From NCBI GenBank assembly GCA_963835085.1, contig CAWIED010000001.1, positions 2,046,001-2,110,000 of the forward strand: a stretch of DNA of 64,000 bases, read 5' to 3'. Below are positions 42,160-50,982 of the stretch, piece after piece. This DNA comes from JBDIAG01 sp963835085. GTDB lineage: Bacteria > Actinomycetota > Actinomycetes > Actinomycetales > CAWJMD01. The notes under the pieces were generated by a model. The model made no database searches, was not told the origin of the DNA, and saw nothing but the letters and a program-made list of their open reading frames with translations. Numbering within the stretch: the first letter of the stretch is position 1; every line of letters begins with the position of its first letter. A program made the translations under genes and the position numbers.

Positions 42160-42987
42160 TCAGCTACCCACGCGGAACCGCACGAAGGCGGTGACGGTGG
42201 CGCCGGCATCTTCCAGCACCTTGCCGACGGACTTCTTGGGGTCCTTGGCGAAGGCCTGGTCGAGCAGCACGTTGTCCTTGAAGTAGGCGTTGACCCGACC
42301 CTCGACGATCTTGCTGATCGCCTGCTCGGGCTTCTTCTCTTCACGAGCGGTCTGCTCCGCGATCCGACGCTCGGTCTCGACCGTCTCGGCCGGCACCTCG
42401 TCGCGGGTGAGGAAGGTAGGCGACATGGCCGCGATGTGCATGGCGACGTCGCGCGCGACCTCGGGGGTCTCGGACGTCGTGGCCACCAGCACGCCGATCT
42501 GCGGCGGCAGGTCGGGGTTCGTCTTGTGCATGTACGACGCCACGTGTCCGCCCTCCACCCGTGCCAGGCGACGGACCTCGATCTTCTCGCCGATGGTGGC
42601 GGCCGCGTCGGTGACCAGGTCGCCGACGGTGCGCTCGCCCGCCGAGGTCGACAGCAGGTCGCTGACGTCCGTGCTGGCGCTGCTCACCGCGGCGTCGAGC
42701 ACCTGGTCGGCCAGGCTGATGAACTTGGCGTTCTTGGCGACGAAGTCGGTCTCGCAGTTGATCTCGACCATGGTCCCCACCCCGTCTTCGACGTGGGAGG
42801 CGATGAGACCGTCTGTGGCAGAACGGCCTTCACGCTTGGTGACGCCCTTCAGACCCTTGACGCGCAGGATCTCCTCGGCCTGGGTGGCGTTGCCGTCAGC
42901 CTCGTCGAGTGCCTTCTTGACATCGAGCATGCCGGCGCCGGTCTTCTCGCGCAGCGCCTTGATGTCAGCGGCGGTGTAGTTCGCCAT
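42160..42987 (-). CDS. tsf: Translation elongation factor Ts
   Basis: Exchanges GDP for GTP on EF-Tu. The 275-residue protein starts MANYTAADIKALREKTGAGM with the conserved DVKKALDEADGN (UBA-like N-terminal domain), then KREGRSATDGLI, ETDFVAKNAKF, and VATTSETPEVARDVAMHIAA; the C-terminal coiled segment is present. It is 40 bp downstream of rpsB, the universal pair. Confidence 0.97.
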   Translation of the reverse strand: MANYTAADIKALREKTGAGMLDVKKALDEADGNATQAEEILRVKGLKGVTKREGRSATDGLIASHVEDGVGTMVEINCETDFVAKNAKFISLADQVLDAAVSSASTDVSDLLSTSAGERTVGDLVTDAAATIGEKIEVRRLARVEGGHVASYMHKTNPDLPPQIGVLVATTSETPEVARDVAMHIAAMSPTFLTRDEVPAETVETERRIAEQTAREEKKPEQAISKIVEGRVNAYFKDNVLLDQAFAKDPKKSVGKVLEDAGATVTAFVRFRVGS

Positions 42988-43027
42988 CAGTGCTGAATCC
43001 CCTTTGTGCTATTTGATTGCTAGTTGA

Positions 43028-43963
43028 TCAGGAGTTGGTCTGGGTGTCGTCGGCCTGGATGGTCTCGGTGACGGCTTCGCGAGCCTCCGAGTTCACGTCC
43101 ACGGCCAGTGCGGCGGCGTCCTCGGTGGTCGCCGGGGCGTTGCCCTCGGCGGCTTCGGTGGCGGCAGTCTCTGCCGCTGCGGGGGCTTCACCGGATCCGG
43201 CGAGCAGCTCACGCTCCCACTCGGCCATGGGCTCGTCGGCGCCGACCTGCTCCTCCGAGCCGTCGCGGCGGCCCGAACGAGCCATCAGTCCGTCGGCCAC
43301 GGCGTCAGCGATCACGCGGGTGAGCACCGTGACGGAGCGGATCGCGTCGTCGTTGCCGGGGATGCGGTAGTCGACCTCGTCGGGGTCGCAGTTGGTGTCG
43401 AGGATCGCAACGATCGGGATGCCGAGCTTGCGGGCCTCGTCGACGGCGAGGTGCTCCTTCTTGGTGTCGACGATCCAGACCGCGGACGGCACCTTGGCCA
43501 TATCGCGGATACCGCCGAGGGTGCGCTCCAGCTTCTCCTTCTCGCGGCGCATCATGAGCAGTTCCTTCTTGGTGCGGCCCGAGGCGGCCACATCGTCGAA
43601 GTCGATCAGCTCAAGCTCCTTGAGGCGCTGGAGGCGCTTGTTGACCGTGGAGAAGTTGGTGAGCATGCCACCCAGCCAACGCTGGTTGACGTAGGGCATC
43701 CCCACCCGCGATGCCTGCTCGGCCACGGGCTCCTGGGCCTGCTTCTTGGTGCCGACGAACAGGATCGAGCCGCCGTGGGCGACGGTCTCCTTGACGAACT
43801 CGTAGGCGCTGTCGATGTAACCCAGCGACTGCTGCAGGTCGATGATGTAGATGCCGTTGCGCTCGGTGAGGATGAATCGCTTCATCTTCGGGTTCCACCG
43901 ACGGGTCTGGTGCCCGAAGTGAACGCCGCTCTCCAGCAGTTGACGCATCGTGACGACGGCCAT
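43028..43963 (-). CDS. rpsB: 30S ribosomal protein S2
   Basis: Structural protein of the small subunit that bridges head and body. It begins MAVVTMRQLLESGVHFGHQT, with the family's RRWNPKMKRFI, then IDLQQSLGYID, FVGTKKQAQEPV, QRWLGGMLTN, and IVAILDTNCDP. AAAGGAG supports the ATG at 43963; the open frame continues far upstream only because the repeats there happen to lack stops. Total length is 311 residues. After about residue 245 comes an acidic Ala/Glu-rich tail typical of actinobacterial S2. It is followed by tsf. Confidence 0.97.
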   Translation of the reverse strand: MAVVTMRQLLESGVHFGHQTRRWNPKMKRFILTERNGIYIIDLQQSLGYIDSAYEFVKETVAHGGSILFVGTKKQAQEPVAEQASRVGMPYVNQRWLGGMLTNFSTVNKRLQRLKELELIDFDDVAASGRTKKELLMMRREKEKLERTLGGIRDMAKVPSAVWIVDTKKEHLAVDEARKLGIPIVAILDTNCDPDEVDYRIPGNDDAIRSVTVLTRVIADAVADGLMARSGRRDGSEEQVGADEPMAEWERELLAGSGEAPAAAETAATEAAEGNAPATTEDAAALAVDVNSEAREAVTETIQADDTQTNS

Positions 43964-44021
43964 GCCGACGCACTCCTTTCGCACCGCGGCCGGTTGCCGG
44001 CGGCAGTGCTGCTCGGTTGCC

Positions 44022-44212
44022 CGGTACCCACCCTGGGTACCGCCTGGCGCCCTGCCTGACCCCACCGGAAGACCCGGACCTAAGGGCTCGGCCCGACGGT
44101 GAACGCACTCGTCCGGCTCGGAACGGCCTGGAGATTCCAGACTTCGTCCATTGGAACGAGTGGATCGGTGTCGGCGCGAGGGCACGCGAATTCGACCGGT
44201 GTAAACCGGTCG
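44022..44212 (-). ncRNA. Structured rpsB leader (candidate)
   Basis: Upstream of rpsB the minus-strand transcript could fold into three stems: CGGTACCC/GGGTACCG (44022-44042), CACTCGT/ACGAGTG enclosing CTGGA-N3-TCCAG (44106-44162), and CGACCGGT-N4-ACCGGTCG (44193-44212). All arms are perfect. S2 leaders in other bacteria mediate feedback, so this may be an autoregulatory leader; the type is not identified and the transcription start is unknown. Confidence 0.45.
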
Positions 44213-44285
44213 TCCGCTCAGGGTAGTCCCGGGGTGGGCCAAGCACCAAACACCGGGCCTGCACGCCCCGCCCCCGCGGATGCCC

Positions 44286-44750
44286 GGGTGCGTGCAGCAA
44301 GGCGGCGACGTTGAGCGACGACAACGCCGCCGGATGCGCCCGAAGGGACAGCGGTGCTCGGGTGCGTGCTGGGCAAGGCGGAGGAGCGAGGGCGTGGCGG
44401 AGCCACGTTGAGCGACGACAACGCGGCCGGATGCGCCCGAAGGGACAGCGGTGCTCGGGTGCGTACTGGGCAAGGCGGAGAAGCGAGGGCGTGGCGGAGC
44501 CACGTTGAGCGACGACAACGCAGCCCAGTGCCTGCCCAAGCGGACAGCGGTGCTCGGGTGCGTACTGGGCAAGGCGGAGAAGCGAGGGCGTGGCGGAGCC
44601 ACGTTGAGCGACGACAACGCGGCCCAGTGCCTGCCCAAGCGGACAGCGGTGCTCGGGTGCGTACTGGGCAAGGCGGAGAAGCGAGGGCGTGGCGGAGCCA
44701 CGTTGAGCGACGACAACGCGGCCCAGTGCGTGCCCGAGCACCGCTGCGGC
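44286..44750. repeat. 97-99-bp tandem repeat array (locus 2)
   Basis: Units start GACAGCGGTGCTCGG at 44347, 44444, 44543 and 44642 (periods 97, 99, 99), with a partial unit in front. The array ends CCCGAGCACCGCTG, the reverse complement of the unit start. Each unit carries CGTGGC-GGA-GCCACG. It fills the gap between the rpsB leader and the aminotransferase. Open frames through it on both strands are 33-residue repeats with no known family. Confidence 0.92.
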
Positions 44751-44766
44751 CACCTAGGCTGGCGAC

Positions 44767-45951
44767 ATGCCGGTCGACGCCGATAACCCGCTCGTACCTC
44801 GGATGCGCCAGTTCGGAACCACCATCTTCGCCGAGATGTCTGCGCTGGCAACTCGCACCGGGTCGGTGAACCTTGGCCAGGGCTTTCCCGACTACAGCGG
44901 GCCCTCGGCCGTGCTGGAGGCTGCGGTGCGGGCCATCGAGTCGGGCGCCAACCAATATCCGCCCGGGCGGGGCGTGCCTGCGCTGCGTCAGGCGGTGGCC
45001 GAGCACCAGCGACACTGGTACGACATCGAACTCGACCCCGACACCCAGGTGCTGGTGACAGTAGGAGCTACCGAGGCCATCGCCGCCTGCGTGCTGGCGC
45101 TATGCGAAACGGGTGACGAAGTGGTGGTGCTTGACCCCACCTACGATTCGTACGACGCCACGATCGCGCTCGCCGGCGCCGTCAGCCGGCACGTGCCGCT
45201 GCTGCCTCCCGACTTCGCCCTCAACGAGCAGGCGCTGGCTGCGGCCTTCAGCGAGCGAACCAGACTCGTGCTGCTCAACACCCCCCACAACCCCACCGGA
45301 CGGGTGCTGACAAACACTGAACTCGACGCGGTGGCCCGCTTGGCTGTCGAACACGACGCCATCGTGGTAGCCGACGAGGTGTACGAGCATCTCGTCTTCG
45401 ATGATGCGGGCGGTTCGCCAGGACATGGGCATGTGCCGATCAGCACCCTGCCCGGCATGGCTGAACGCACGTTGACGATCTCGTCGGCGGGCAAGACCTT
45501 CTCGGTGACCGGATGGAAGGTGGGCTGGGTCAGCGGGCCGGCCGCCCTGGTGGGCGCAGTGACGACGGTCAAGCAGTTCCTCACCTATGTGGGCAGCGGG
45601 CCCTTCCAGCCCGCAGTGGCTACGGGCCTGGCCCTGCCGGACGCCGACTTCGCCGCGGCCGCAGCCGATCTCGCCCGTCGCCGGGACGTATTGCAAGCTG
45701 GCCTCGCCGAGGTGGGCTTCGACGTGCTGCCGACCCAGGCGGGCTACTTCCTGCTGGCCGACGCGGCACCGCTGGGCGCGCACGACGGTGTGGACTTCTG
45801 CCTCGCGCTGCCCGAACGAGTGGGGGTGGTCGCCATTCCCGCTCGGGTCTTCTGCGCCGACCCTGAGCCGTTGCGCTCGTACGTACGGTTCGCGTTCTGC
45901 AAGTCGGACGAGGTGCTGGACGAAGGGTTGCGCCGGTTGCGCCGGCTCTGA
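44767..45951 (+). CDS. PLP-dependent class I/II aminotransferase
   Basis: A 394-residue fold-type I aminotransferase. VNLGQGFPDY at the start, NQYPPGRGVPALR, LLNTPHNPTGRV, VVADEVYEHL and the PLP-binding Lys in SSAGKTFSVTGWKVGW all match the kynurenine/methionine aminotransferase and DapC-like group, with RSYVRFAFCK supplying the carboxylate-binding Arg. The exact substrate cannot be fixed. The start at 44767 lies at the edge of the tandem array; no Shine-Dalgarno is clear there. It is divergent from rpsB. Confidence 0.88.
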   Translation: MPVDADNPLVPRMRQFGTTIFAEMSALATRTGSVNLGQGFPDYSGPSAVLEAAVRAIESGANQYPPGRGVPALRQAVAEHQRHWYDIELDPDTQVLVTVGATEAIAACVLALCETGDEVVVLDPTYDSYDATIALAGAVSRHVPLLPPDFALNEQALAAAFSERTRLVLLNTPHNPTGRVLTNTELDAVARLAVEHDAIVVADEVYEHLVFDDAGGSPGHGHVPISTLPGMAERTLTISSAGKTFSVTGWKVGWVSGPAALVGAVTTVKQFLTYVGSGPFQPAVATGLALPDADFAAAAADLARRRDVLQAGLAEVGFDVLPTQAGYFLLADAAPLGAHDGVDFCLALPERVGVVAIPARVFCADPEPLRSYVRFAFCKSDEVLDEGLRRLRRL

Positions 45952-46111
45952 GCTCCCCGCTGCCGCCGTGGGCAGCGCCAACGCGTACCGGCGCGCAGCA
46001 ACGGTGAACTGTGCTCAACCTGGTGTACACAGGGTCGTCCTGCCGCGAGGTTGTGCACACCACCGCCGATGCCGCTCATCGCGGCCGCGCAGACAGGGCA
46101 CTCTGCGTGCC

Positions 46112-46687
46112 ATGACGACGATCCTGCACTCGCCCGGCAGCTCTCCTCTCCGGAGCTGGTTGCGATCGGCTGTCCTCGGGGCCTGCCTGACCACCTGGCT
46201 GGTACTGGGTGCACTCGCCCCAGGCGCGGCTGCATCGATCGGCGCGGGCTCGACGGCTGCGCAGACCGTGCGGCCCGGGTGGAGCTGGCCGCTGCAGCCA
46301 GAACATCTTGTGCTGCAAGCATTTCGGGCTCCGCCGCGGGCATGGGCGGCTGGCCACCGAGGCGTTGACCTCGTCGCCGAGCCCGGCCAGCCGGTGGTGG
46401 CCCCTTTCCCTGGCACAGTCACCTTCGCCGGAACGGTGGTAGATCGCCCCGTGCTGACCGTGCAGCGCGCCGACGGTCTACGCGCTAGCTTCGAACCGGT
46501 CGCCTCTCTGGTCTCCATTGGTACCAGGGTCAGGGCCGGCGAACCTGTCGCCACGGTGGCTGTTGGCAGCCATTGTGCCCAGGTGTGTCTGCACTGGGGC
46601 CTGCGATGGGGCGAGCGCTACCTCGATCCATTGCGCTCGCTGCTTATGGGTCGGTATGCCGTGTTGCTGCCCTGGGCCGAGCCCTGA
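46112..46687 (+). CDS. Secreted M23-family peptidase (LytM domain)
   Basis: A 191-residue exported protein. The N-terminus has a basic stretch and a hydrophobic segment at about residues 16-38 ending in A-A-A, a typical signal peptide. The LytM domain follows: HRGVDLVAEPGQPVVAPFPG carries the first metal ligands (His and Asp of HxxxD), and CLHWGLRWG the last His pair. Such proteins cut cell-wall peptides or act as activators. An M23 gene near rpsB is common in actinobacteria. 45952-46111 holds no gene. Confidence 0.85.
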   Translation: MTTILHSPGSSPLRSWLRSAVLGACLTTWLVLGALAPGAAASIGAGSTAAQTVRPGWSWPLQPEHLVLQAFRAPPRAWAAGHRGVDLVAEPGQPVVAPFPGTVTFAGTVVDRPVLTVQRADGLRASFEPVASLVSIGTRVRAGEPVATVAVGSHCAQVCLHWGLRWGERYLDPLRSLLMGRYAVLLPWAEP

Positions 46688-46720
46688 TGTGCCGGCATCA
46701 GCCGGGCTGCATGGTTCGGC

Positions 46721-47119
46721 TCAGCCGGACCAGGTGGCAACGCCGAGGCCGAGAGCGGCGGCGGCGAACCCTCCGATCAGGCTCATCGAGAGATAACCGG
46801 TCAGCAGTCGCCACGCTCGTTCCTCCACGAGCGCCACCAGGTCCACGGCGAAGACGCTGAAGGTGGTGAAGGCCCCGCAGAAGCCGATCCCTGCCAAAGC
46901 CAGCCCACCCGGTGCACCGGCAGACGCAAGCTCCGACAGGCCGGAGACGAGACCGAGCACGAAGGAGCCGACGAGATTGACGCTGAGCGTGGCCACCGGC
47001 ATCCGTGGCCCGGCATCGGCGGCCGGGGGTATCTTCAGCCATTCGCTCACCAGGTAGCGGGCCACCGCTCCGAAGCAGCCACCGATGAGCACCAGCATTC
47101 CCGTGGCGAGCTGGGTCAT
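46721..47119 (-). CDS. crcB: Fluoride channel, CrcB/FluC subunit 2
   Basis: A 132-residue membrane protein with four hydrophobic segments. Family motifs: GGCFGAVARYLVSE, NLVGSFVLGL and GFCGAFTTFSVF. FluC channels are antiparallel dimers that release fluoride. Here two adjacent genes encode different subunits, as in many Gram-positive bacteria where the two form a heterodimer. It overlaps the other copy by four bases and is convergent with the M23 gene. Confidence 0.93.
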   Translation of the reverse strand: MTQLATGMLVLIGGCFGAVARYLVSEWLKIPPAADAGPRMPVATLSVNLVGSFVLGLVSGLSELASAGAPGGLALAGIGFCGAFTTFSVFAVDLVALVEERAWRLLTGYLSMSLIGGFAAAALGLGVATWSG

Positions 47120-47562
47120 TCGTCAGGCGGGGTGGGCAGCCGCCCCGCCCTGGCCAGCGCCAGTCCCAATCCCGCTCCCACCGCGCTGGCCACAACCGTT
47201 CCCACGGCGTAGGCGAGGGCGAGTTCGACCTGTCCGGCCTCGAACCGGCGCACCACTTCGACCGAATAGGTGCTGAAGGTGGTGAATCCGCCAAGCACGC
47301 CGACCCCTGCGAACAGCCGCAGGTCCTCGGAGGGACGGCGGAGCAGGAGCCCAATCAGATAGCCGAGAGCGAGTGACCCCACGACGTTGACGAGGTAGGT
47401 GGGCCACGGAAATGACGACGCCAGCCCCGCCAGAGACTCCGAAGCCAACCAGCGCAGCACCGAACCCAGGGCGCCCCCGGCGGCGACGAGGGCCACGTCG
47501 CGCCCGGCGACCGTCGGCCAGCGGCGCACAACGCGCTGCGTCGAGAGTGGCTCGGCTGACAA
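47116..47562 (-). CDS. crcB: Fluoride channel, CrcB/FluC subunit 1
   Basis: A 148-residue paralogue of the next gene. GGALGSVLRWLASE, NVVGSLALGYLIG and GVLGGFTTFSTYS are the pore-forming motifs (Asn, Phe-box residues and the central TTFS). The first about 20 residues are a cytosolic extension. The start is TTG at 47562, 3 bp before the whiG stop, with four-base coupling to the second subunit. A Met farther in is not seen at a better place. Confidence 0.92.
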   Translation of the reverse strand: MSAEPLSTQRVVRRWPTVAGRDVALVAAGGALGSVLRWLASESLAGLASSFPWPTYLVNVVGSLALGYLIGLLLRRPSEDLRLFAGVGVLGGFTTFSTYSVEVVRRFEAGQVELALAYAVGTVVASAVGAGLGLALARAGRLPTPPDE

Positions 47563-47565
47563 CCC

Positions 47566-48384
47566 TCAGGACACCTCGGCCAGTTTGGTGCGCAGTTGCA
47601 GAACCGCCTTGGTGTGCATCTGGCAGATGCGCGACTCGGTGACTCCCAGCACTTTGCCGATCTCGGCCAGCGTCAGGCCTTCGTAGTAGTAGAGGGTGAC
47701 GACGATCTTCTCCCGCTCGGGCAACTGCTCGATGGCTCTGGCCAACAGATACTTGGTCTCTTCACCCTCGAACGCCATGACGGGATCGACGGCCCGGTGG
47801 TCGGTGAGGGTGTCACCCAGCGACATGCCCTCGCCTTTGTCGCCGCTGCCGCCACCACCGAGCAGTTCGTCGAGCGCGATGACGTTGACGTACGACACCT
47901 GGCTGAAGATCGCGTGCAGTTCCCGCAGCGGGATGCCCATTCGGGCGGCGACTTCGGGTTCGGTGGGAGTGCGATGCAGTTCTGACTCCAGTGCCGCGTA
48001 CGTCCGCTCGACCTCCCGGGCCTTGGAGCGCACCGAGCGCGGGATCCAGTCCATGGAGCGAAGCTCATCGATGATGGCCCCTCGGATCCGCGACAGGGCA
48101 TACGTCTCGAACTTGATGGCTCGCTCAAGATCGAACTTCTCGATGGCGTCGATTAGTCCGAAGATTCCGTAGGAGATGAGGTCTGCCTGCTCGACGTTCG
48201 GCGGCAGGCCCACACCGACACGACCGGCCACGTATCGCACGAGCGGGGAGTACTTCAGAATCAGCTGCTCGCGATCTGCGGCGCCACCTTCGGCCTTGTA
48301 ACGTTGCCAAATCTGACGAACGCGCAGCTCTTCGGCTGCCTTGGCCTCCTCGGCGGCAACATCGATCTCCTGACCGGTGGCCAT
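47566..48384 (-). CDS. whiG: FliA/WhiG-family RNA polymerase sigma factor
   Basis: A 272-residue sigma factor of the FliA group. Region 2: QLILKYSPLVRYVAGRV, DLISYGIFGLIDAIEKFD, FETYALSRIRGAIIDELR. Region 3: SVRSKAREVERTYAALE. Region 4: LPEREKIVVTLYYYEGLTLAEIGKVLGVTESRICQMHTKA. In Streptomyces WhiG controls early sporulation and in motile actinobacteria it serves flagella; neither flagellar nor sporulation genes are in this window. The ATG at 48384 follows GAGAGGGG. It is followed by the crcB pair and preceded by xerC. Confidence 0.93.
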   Translation of the reverse strand: MATGQEIDVAAEEAKAAEELRVRQIWQRYKAEGGAADREQLILKYSPLVRYVAGRVGVGLPPNVEQADLISYGIFGLIDAIEKFDLERAIKFETYALSRIRGAIIDELRSMDWIPRSVRSKAREVERTYAALESELHRTPTEPEVAARMGIPLRELHAIFSQVSYVNVIALDELLGGGGSGDKGEGMSLGDTLTDHRAVDPVMAFEGEETKYLLARAIEQLPEREKIVVTLYYYEGLTLAEIGKVLGVTESRICQMHTKAVLQLRTKLAEVS

Positions 48385-48422
48385 CCGTCCCCTCTCGCCG
48401 TAGCCCTCAGGACTGCCGGCCC

Positions 48423-49412
48423 TCACGCACGCGGATGCGCTTGTGCGTAGGTCGTGCGTAACCGGTCAGTTGAGACATGAGTGTAGATCTGCGTCGTGGC
48501 GAGACTAGCGTGCCCCAGCAGCTCCTGAACGGTCCTCAGGTCAGCTCCACCCTCTAGGAGGTCTGTGGCTGCGCTGTGCCGCAATCCATGGGGACCCACA
48601 GTGACGCTCACACCCGAAGCGGCGAGAAGTTCGTGGACAAGCGTTCGCACTTGACGCTGGTCCCATCTGCCGCCGCGCCGGCCCAGCATCAACGCGGGCG
48701 GCGACGACGCCACCGCCAACCGCGGGCGTCCTCGCGCCAGCCAATCGCGCACGGCACGAGCTGCAGGCAATCCGAACGGCACAGTCCGCTGCTTGTCGCC
48801 CTTGCCCGTCACTCGCACTACGAGTCGTTCGAGGTCGACGTCGTCGACGTCCAGCCCGATCAACTCCCCCACTCGAATACCGGTGCCGTAGAGGAGCTCC
48901 AACGCGGCCCGGTCACGCAGGTGCGTGGGATCGGCGTCGTCGGCGCGGACGGTGGCCAGGTCGAGCATGGCTGCCGATTGGCCGGCCGTGAGCACGGTGG
49001 GCAGGTGGGCCGGTCGTTTCGGGGTGGCCAACCGGAGCGTCGGATCGTGCGTCATCCGCTTGGAGCGCACCGCCCACGCGGTGAAAGTCCTTGCTGCGGA
49101 AGCCCTTCGGGAAATGGTAGATCTCGCGCGGCCCGCGGTGTTCATGGCGGCCAGCCACTCGCGCAGGAGCTCCAGGGTGAGGTCGTCGAGACTCCCCACC
49201 CCGTGCTTCTGATGCGCCCTGGTCAGCAACTGCCTGATGTCGGCCACGTAGGCGCGCACAGTGTGCGCCGACCGCCCGCGCTCGGAGGTGAGGAACGTGT
49301 CAAACGCGGCCACCGCCTCCGCCAGTTGCGCCGGCAACTGCGGGGGCGGGGGTGGTACGACCACACGCTCGGCGGCGTGTTCTGAGGCGGCGTCCGGCTG
49401 CATAGCCGACAC
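48423..49412 (-). CDS. xerC: Tyrosine recombinase XerC-like
   Basis: Resolves chromosome dimers at dif with a partner. The 329-residue protein has the N-terminal core-binding domain (DTFLTSERGRSAHTVRAYVAD) and the full catalytic set: Arg in TGIRVGELIGL, Lys in TGKGDKQR, His-x-x-Arg in GPHGLRHS, His in LGHASLATTQ, and the nucleophile Tyr in TQIYTHVS. The GTG at 49412 gives the longest form; an ATG three codons later is equally likely. The N-terminus carries a Pro run. Its place next to whiG and near dprA is the standard chromosomal one, so it is not a phage integrase. Confidence 0.92.
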   Translation of the reverse strand: MSAMQPDAASEHAAERVVVPPPPPQLPAQLAEAVAAFDTFLTSERGRSAHTVRAYVADIRQLLTRAHQKHGVGSLDDLTLELLREWLAAMNTAGRARSTISRRASAARTFTAWAVRSKRMTHDPTLRLATPKRPAHLPTVLTAGQSAAMLDLATVRADDADPTHLRDRAALELLYGTGIRVGELIGLDVDDVDLERLVVRVTGKGDKQRTVPFGLPAARAVRDWLARGRPRLAVASSPPALMLGRRGGRWDQRQVRTLVHELLAASGVSVTVGPHGLRHSAATDLLEGGADLRTVQELLGHASLATTQIYTHVSTDRLRTTYAQAHPRA

Positions 49413-49497
49413 GGTGTCGCGCGGTCCACCGGATCACAAGCACCCGGCATCGGCGTGGCGCGCCCGGCGTGGCGGGGGGGTGAGCGGAGAGACCAGT

Positions 49498-50619
49498 TCA
49501 GGACCGCGGCTGACCGACCTGCGCACGAACCGTGTCGCTCGCGTCCCAGTCGTTGACCTGCATTGCCGCGGTGACGATGCCGTCCTCGTGCCAGAAGGCT
49601 TGGAACTTCAGCGCGCCCGGATCATCGGCATCGCCCTGAACGTCGACATCAGCGTCCGGGCCGGCCTGACCGAAATACTCCATACCTAGGTCGTACTGAT
49701 CGGTGAAGAAGTACGGCAGGCGCTCGTAGGGCTCATGAGCTCCGAGCAGGTTTCGGGCCGCCACCTTGGCCTGCTCGATCGCGGTGTCCCAGTGCTCGAC
49801 GCGGACCCGTCGCCCGAGGACGGGGTGCTCCTGGTTCGCGATGTCGCCGATGGCGTAGACCCCTGATCGGCTCGTTTGCAGGTAGGCGTCGACGAGAACG
49901 CCGTTGTCGACACCCAGCCCCGCGGACTCCGCGAGAGCCGTCGAGGGTGCCGCGCCGACCCCCACCACGACCAGGTCGGCCACCGCCAGGTCGTCGGTCG
50001 TCACGATCGTGCCGAGCCGCAGGTCGACACCATGCGATCGATGCAGGTCGGCGAAGACCTGCGCCACCTTCGGCCCGAGCACGCGGAGCAATGGCAACTC
50101 GGCGGTTTCGAACACCGTGACGTTTGTGCCGGCAGCCCGCGCGGCGGCCGCCACCTCCAAGCCGATCCAGCCGGCCCCGACGATGACGATGTGGCGATCC
50201 GGGCCGAAGGAGGCTTTGATCCGGTCGCTGTCTTCGATCGTGCGCAGATAGGCGGCAGCCCCTGTCTCGTCGGCCAACGCCAAGTGCCGGGGTTGGGAAC
50301 CGGTCGCTAGCAGCAGAGCGTCGTATGGCTGGCTCGCCTCAGCGGTCTGCACCACCTGGGCGTCGAGATCGATGCCGGTCACCTCCGTGCCGGTGCGGAG
50401 GTCGATGTCGTGCTCGGCATACCAACCTGGTTCGTGCACGAACGCCTTCTCGATCGGCTCGGCGCCGAGCAGATAGCCCTTGGACAGCGGCGGTCGCTCG
50501 TAGGGCGGATGACTCTCGCGTCCGAACAGGACGATCGGGCCTTCGTGGCCAGACGCTCGCAACTCGGTGACGGCTGTACCTCCGGCCAGGCCGGCGCCAA
50601 CGACGACAATGGTGTCCAT
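49498..50619 (-). CDS. FAD-dependent ferredoxin/rubredoxin reductase-like oxidoreductase
   Basis: A 373-residue pyridine-nucleotide:disulfide-type reductase. FAD motif VVVGAGLAGGTAV, NAD(P) motif IVIVGAGWIGLEVAA, and the FAD contact GVYAIGDIANQ; FESHPPYERPPLSK-type segment near residue 40, and a C-terminal reductase domain (FTDQYDLGMEYFG). This is the family of reductases that feed Rieske or cytochrome P450 systems (BenD/AhpF-like FdR). No oxygenase gene lies near, so its partner is unknown. AAGGAG precedes the ATG at 50619. Confidence 0.88.
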   Translation of the reverse strand: MDTIVVVGAGLAGGTAVTELRASGHEGPIVLFGRESHPPYERPPLSKGYLLGAEPIEKAFVHEPGWYAEHDIDLRTGTEVTGIDLDAQVVQTAEASQPYDALLLATGSQPRHLALADETGAAAYLRTIEDSDRIKASFGPDRHIVIVGAGWIGLEVAAAARAAGTNVTVFETAELPLLRVLGPKVAQVFADLHRSHGVDLRLGTIVTTDDLAVADLVVVGVGAAPSTALAESAGLGVDNGVLVDAYLQTSRSGVYAIGDIANQEHPVLGRRVRVEHWDTAIEQAKVAARNLLGAHEPYERLPYFFTDQYDLGMEYFGQAGPDADVDVQGDADDPGALKFQAFWHEDGIVTAAMQVNDWDASDTVRAQVGQPRS

Positions 50620-50735
50620 ACGTACTCCTTTGGGGACAGGCCGAGTGACGCGGCCCGACCCGTGACAGCGGGCCAGCCGCGGCCGGCTTGCGACAGCGTG
50701 TCGGCATCGTGCTCGCCTTACCGTCAGCAAAGTGC

Positions 50736-50787
50736 GTGCCGGCGGTAGCCGACTGATGACAGTGCCGGCGGTAGCCGACTGATGACA
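50736..50787. repeat. 26-bp perfect tandem duplication upstream of the reductase
   Basis: GTGCCGGCGGTAGCCGACTG plus ATGACA occurs twice, at 50736-50761 and 50762-50787, without mismatch. A TGACA-N3-TGTCA palindrome follows at about 50783-50795. The copies lie 117 bp upstream of the reductase start, so they may be operator sites. The rest of 50620-50982 shows no gene. Confidence 0.7.
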
Positions 50788-50982
50788 ACGTGTCACATGG
50801 ATCGGTGAAACGCCCCGGTGCGTCAGTGGTTGGGGTCTCGGGTAAGTGGGGCGTGCATCAAGTGGGTGTCGCCCGGTCGCGGCGGTCTTACCCGGGGAGG
50901 CCAGTGGATTCCTGTAGCACACAGGCCAGTTCGGGGCGATGATTGCAGTAAGACGCACACCCGCTCAGACAGCAGACTTGAT

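Noticed and set aside
44286..44869. Open frames on both strands through the 97-99-bp array, including a long extension of rpsB
   Set aside because: They are repeated 33-residue blocks without family resemblance; rpsB has a clear start and AAAGGAG at 43963.
48423..49412. A phage integrase marking an integrated element
   Set aside because: The gene is in the usual chromosomal place next to whiG and matches XerC; no attachment repeats or phage genes are seen.
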